64,000 nt of DNA, taken from contig NC_079880.1 in the NCBI RefSeq assembly GCF_029227915.1, forward strand, positions 33,723,501-33,787,500. The letters are read 5' to 3'. The stretch comes from Hydractinia symbiolongicarpus (taxonomy: Eukaryota; Cnidaria; Hydrozoa; Anthoathecata; Hydractiniidae). The translations under genes were made by a program, and so were the position numbers. The notes beneath the pieces were generated by a model. It searched no databases. It saw nothing but the letters and a program-made list of their open reading frames with translations, and had not been told where the DNA came from. Shown here piece after piece: positions 62,868 to 64,000 of the stretch (position 1 is its first letter; each line of letters begins with the position of its first letter).

Positions 62868-63125
62868 TATATAATAATACAGAGAGTGTGTCTGTCTGTG
62901 ACAGGCAAAGTGAATGTGTTCATGTTTTTTTAAAGTCGCAGAAAAATGCATGTCTCAAATGCTAATTGACTAAATATCACGACGTCAATAACATTAATTT
63001 AACGTTATATTTTATATTAAATTAATGAAGCCATTGCAATGCATTTAAGGTGACTGTAAGGGAAATGCCCGTTAACACTGTTACCATTGTCCTTCCACAT
63101 TTTGTATGACAAACCCTAATTGCAG
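62868..63125 (-). mobile_element. Short derivative of the 12-16 kb retroelement (copy 2)
   Basis: On the minus strand GGAAGGACAATGGTAAC, AATGGCTTCATTAATTTAAT and CACTTTGCCTGTCACAGACA occur in the same order as in the 183-bp repeats, 5' UTR and 3' UTR of the element at 12.0-16.16 kb. The ORF is missing. Confidence 0.7.
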
Positions 63126-63129
63126 AAAT

Positions 63130-64000
63130 TATTTCTGTTGATTGGAAAATTTAGCTCTGAAAAAAATTCTTCCAGCTAAAGCTTTTCCCAAATGCGTGAA
63201 AGAGCTCAAAAATTTTACGTTATTGTCTTTAGTTTGCAAAAAAAAATAAGACAATTGACTATTAATAAAATAGGCAAAAGTGACATTTTAACAAAGTAAA
63301 CGAAATTAAACGAATTTAAACATATTGGAGACTGCTAATTTGAGAAACACCTTCAGCATTTTAAAATTTTATTGTTAAACTGTGATTCAACTTGTGGGAT
63401 TTACAGTCACATGTGTCCATTGGGATTGGTGCCAGAAATTTTTCACATATCCCATAGTTAAAGATGCATATTTATTATTCTGATTCTTTAGTTTATAGCT
63501 TTTCTAACATCCAACTGTTGATTTAAAGTAGCAAAGATGAGAAAAGAAAAAAAAAATATCATTTAAATTTTAATTTTAATATTTTTCAATATTTTCTGCA
63601 GCAATTACTTATTAGTCCTGGGAACTAAGTTGTGGAGCACAAGTCAGCAGCTAAAAATTATTATTCTTATACTGCTCTCTTACCAGAAATAAATCATTTC
63701 AATATTCTTAATGTGATTGCAAAATATAAATAGATTAGAGTAGCACTCAACACAAAAAACAAAATGTTTTCCAGGATTGTGTTATGGAGAAAGCATGAAA
63801 ATCGTAATTGATGTACAAAGAGATTAGACCCATATGTGAAGCAAACTCATGTGTGTATGTGATCACGTATACGGTTGTTAATGTATATCTTTTATCCCAT
63901 CAGCACTGTTTTATTCATTGAGAAGCCTGAATAAGTAGCGGGTCTTTGAGATATTAATCATGTCATATTTTTTTTTGAGCATAAGCAAAAGAATAGCTCA
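63130..64000. other. Intronic spacer to window end
   Basis: AT-rich, presumably TBL3 intron. No further TBL3 exon recognised. Confidence 0.5.

Overview
The window is a stretch of AT-rich animal nuclear DNA, most likely from a cnidarian and probably a hydrozoan. The evidence is GT-AG introns, a split host gene for the U3 small-subunit processome WD40 protein TBL3/UTP13, and many transposable elements of kinds common in cnidarians. The species cannot be fixed from the sequence alone.

Left part (1-10.3 kb): a block of densely packed, intronless genes that looks like the capsid module of an endogenous Polinton-like (double-jelly-roll) virus or element. It holds an FtsK/HerA-type packaging ATPase, a probable major capsid protein, a probable penton or minor capsid protein, a 397-residue structural candidate and several small membrane or coiled-coil proteins. 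About 3.6 kb of it is tandemly duplicated, almost without divergence. At the junction a small membrane-protein gene is fused in frame to the capsid gene. No polymerase or integrase is in view, so the element is only partly inside the window, and some of its genes are broken.

10.3-36 kb is a transposon graveyard: a foldback-like element built from AAAAGACGTCTTTT palindromes (10.3-11.8 kb); an intact 1020-codon retroelement ORF with zinc finger, reverse transcriptase and restriction-like endonuclease (12.0-16.15 kb); a LINE interrupted by a DNA transposon with a 6-bp target duplication (17.6-20.1 kb); a tRNA-derived SINE; a 56-bp satellite that recurs inverted at 35.2 kb; Penelope-like fragments; a broken CR1-like LINE (22.8-26.7 kb); and a decayed peptidase-C76-like ORF.

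36.9-62.7 kb is the 5' half of TBL3 on the plus strand. Seven exons with good splice sites are recognisable; exon 1 is not found and the 3' half lies beyond the window. Its introns hold a CR1-like LINE split by an LTR retrotransposon (TG...CA ends, 5-bp duplication, initiator-Met-tRNA primer site), further LINE copies, SINEs, pogo-like and Helitron-like short elements, minisatellites, a perfect 176-bp inverted repeat, and a small two-exon cysteine-rich gene (59.8-60.4 kb) nested in a TBL3 intron. The last part carries a (TA)n tract, a Penelope-like tail and an 87-bp near-perfect palindrome.

Only TBL3 and perhaps the nested cysteine-rich gene look like host genes. Almost everything else is selfish DNA, much of it nested, so that relative insertion order can be read.
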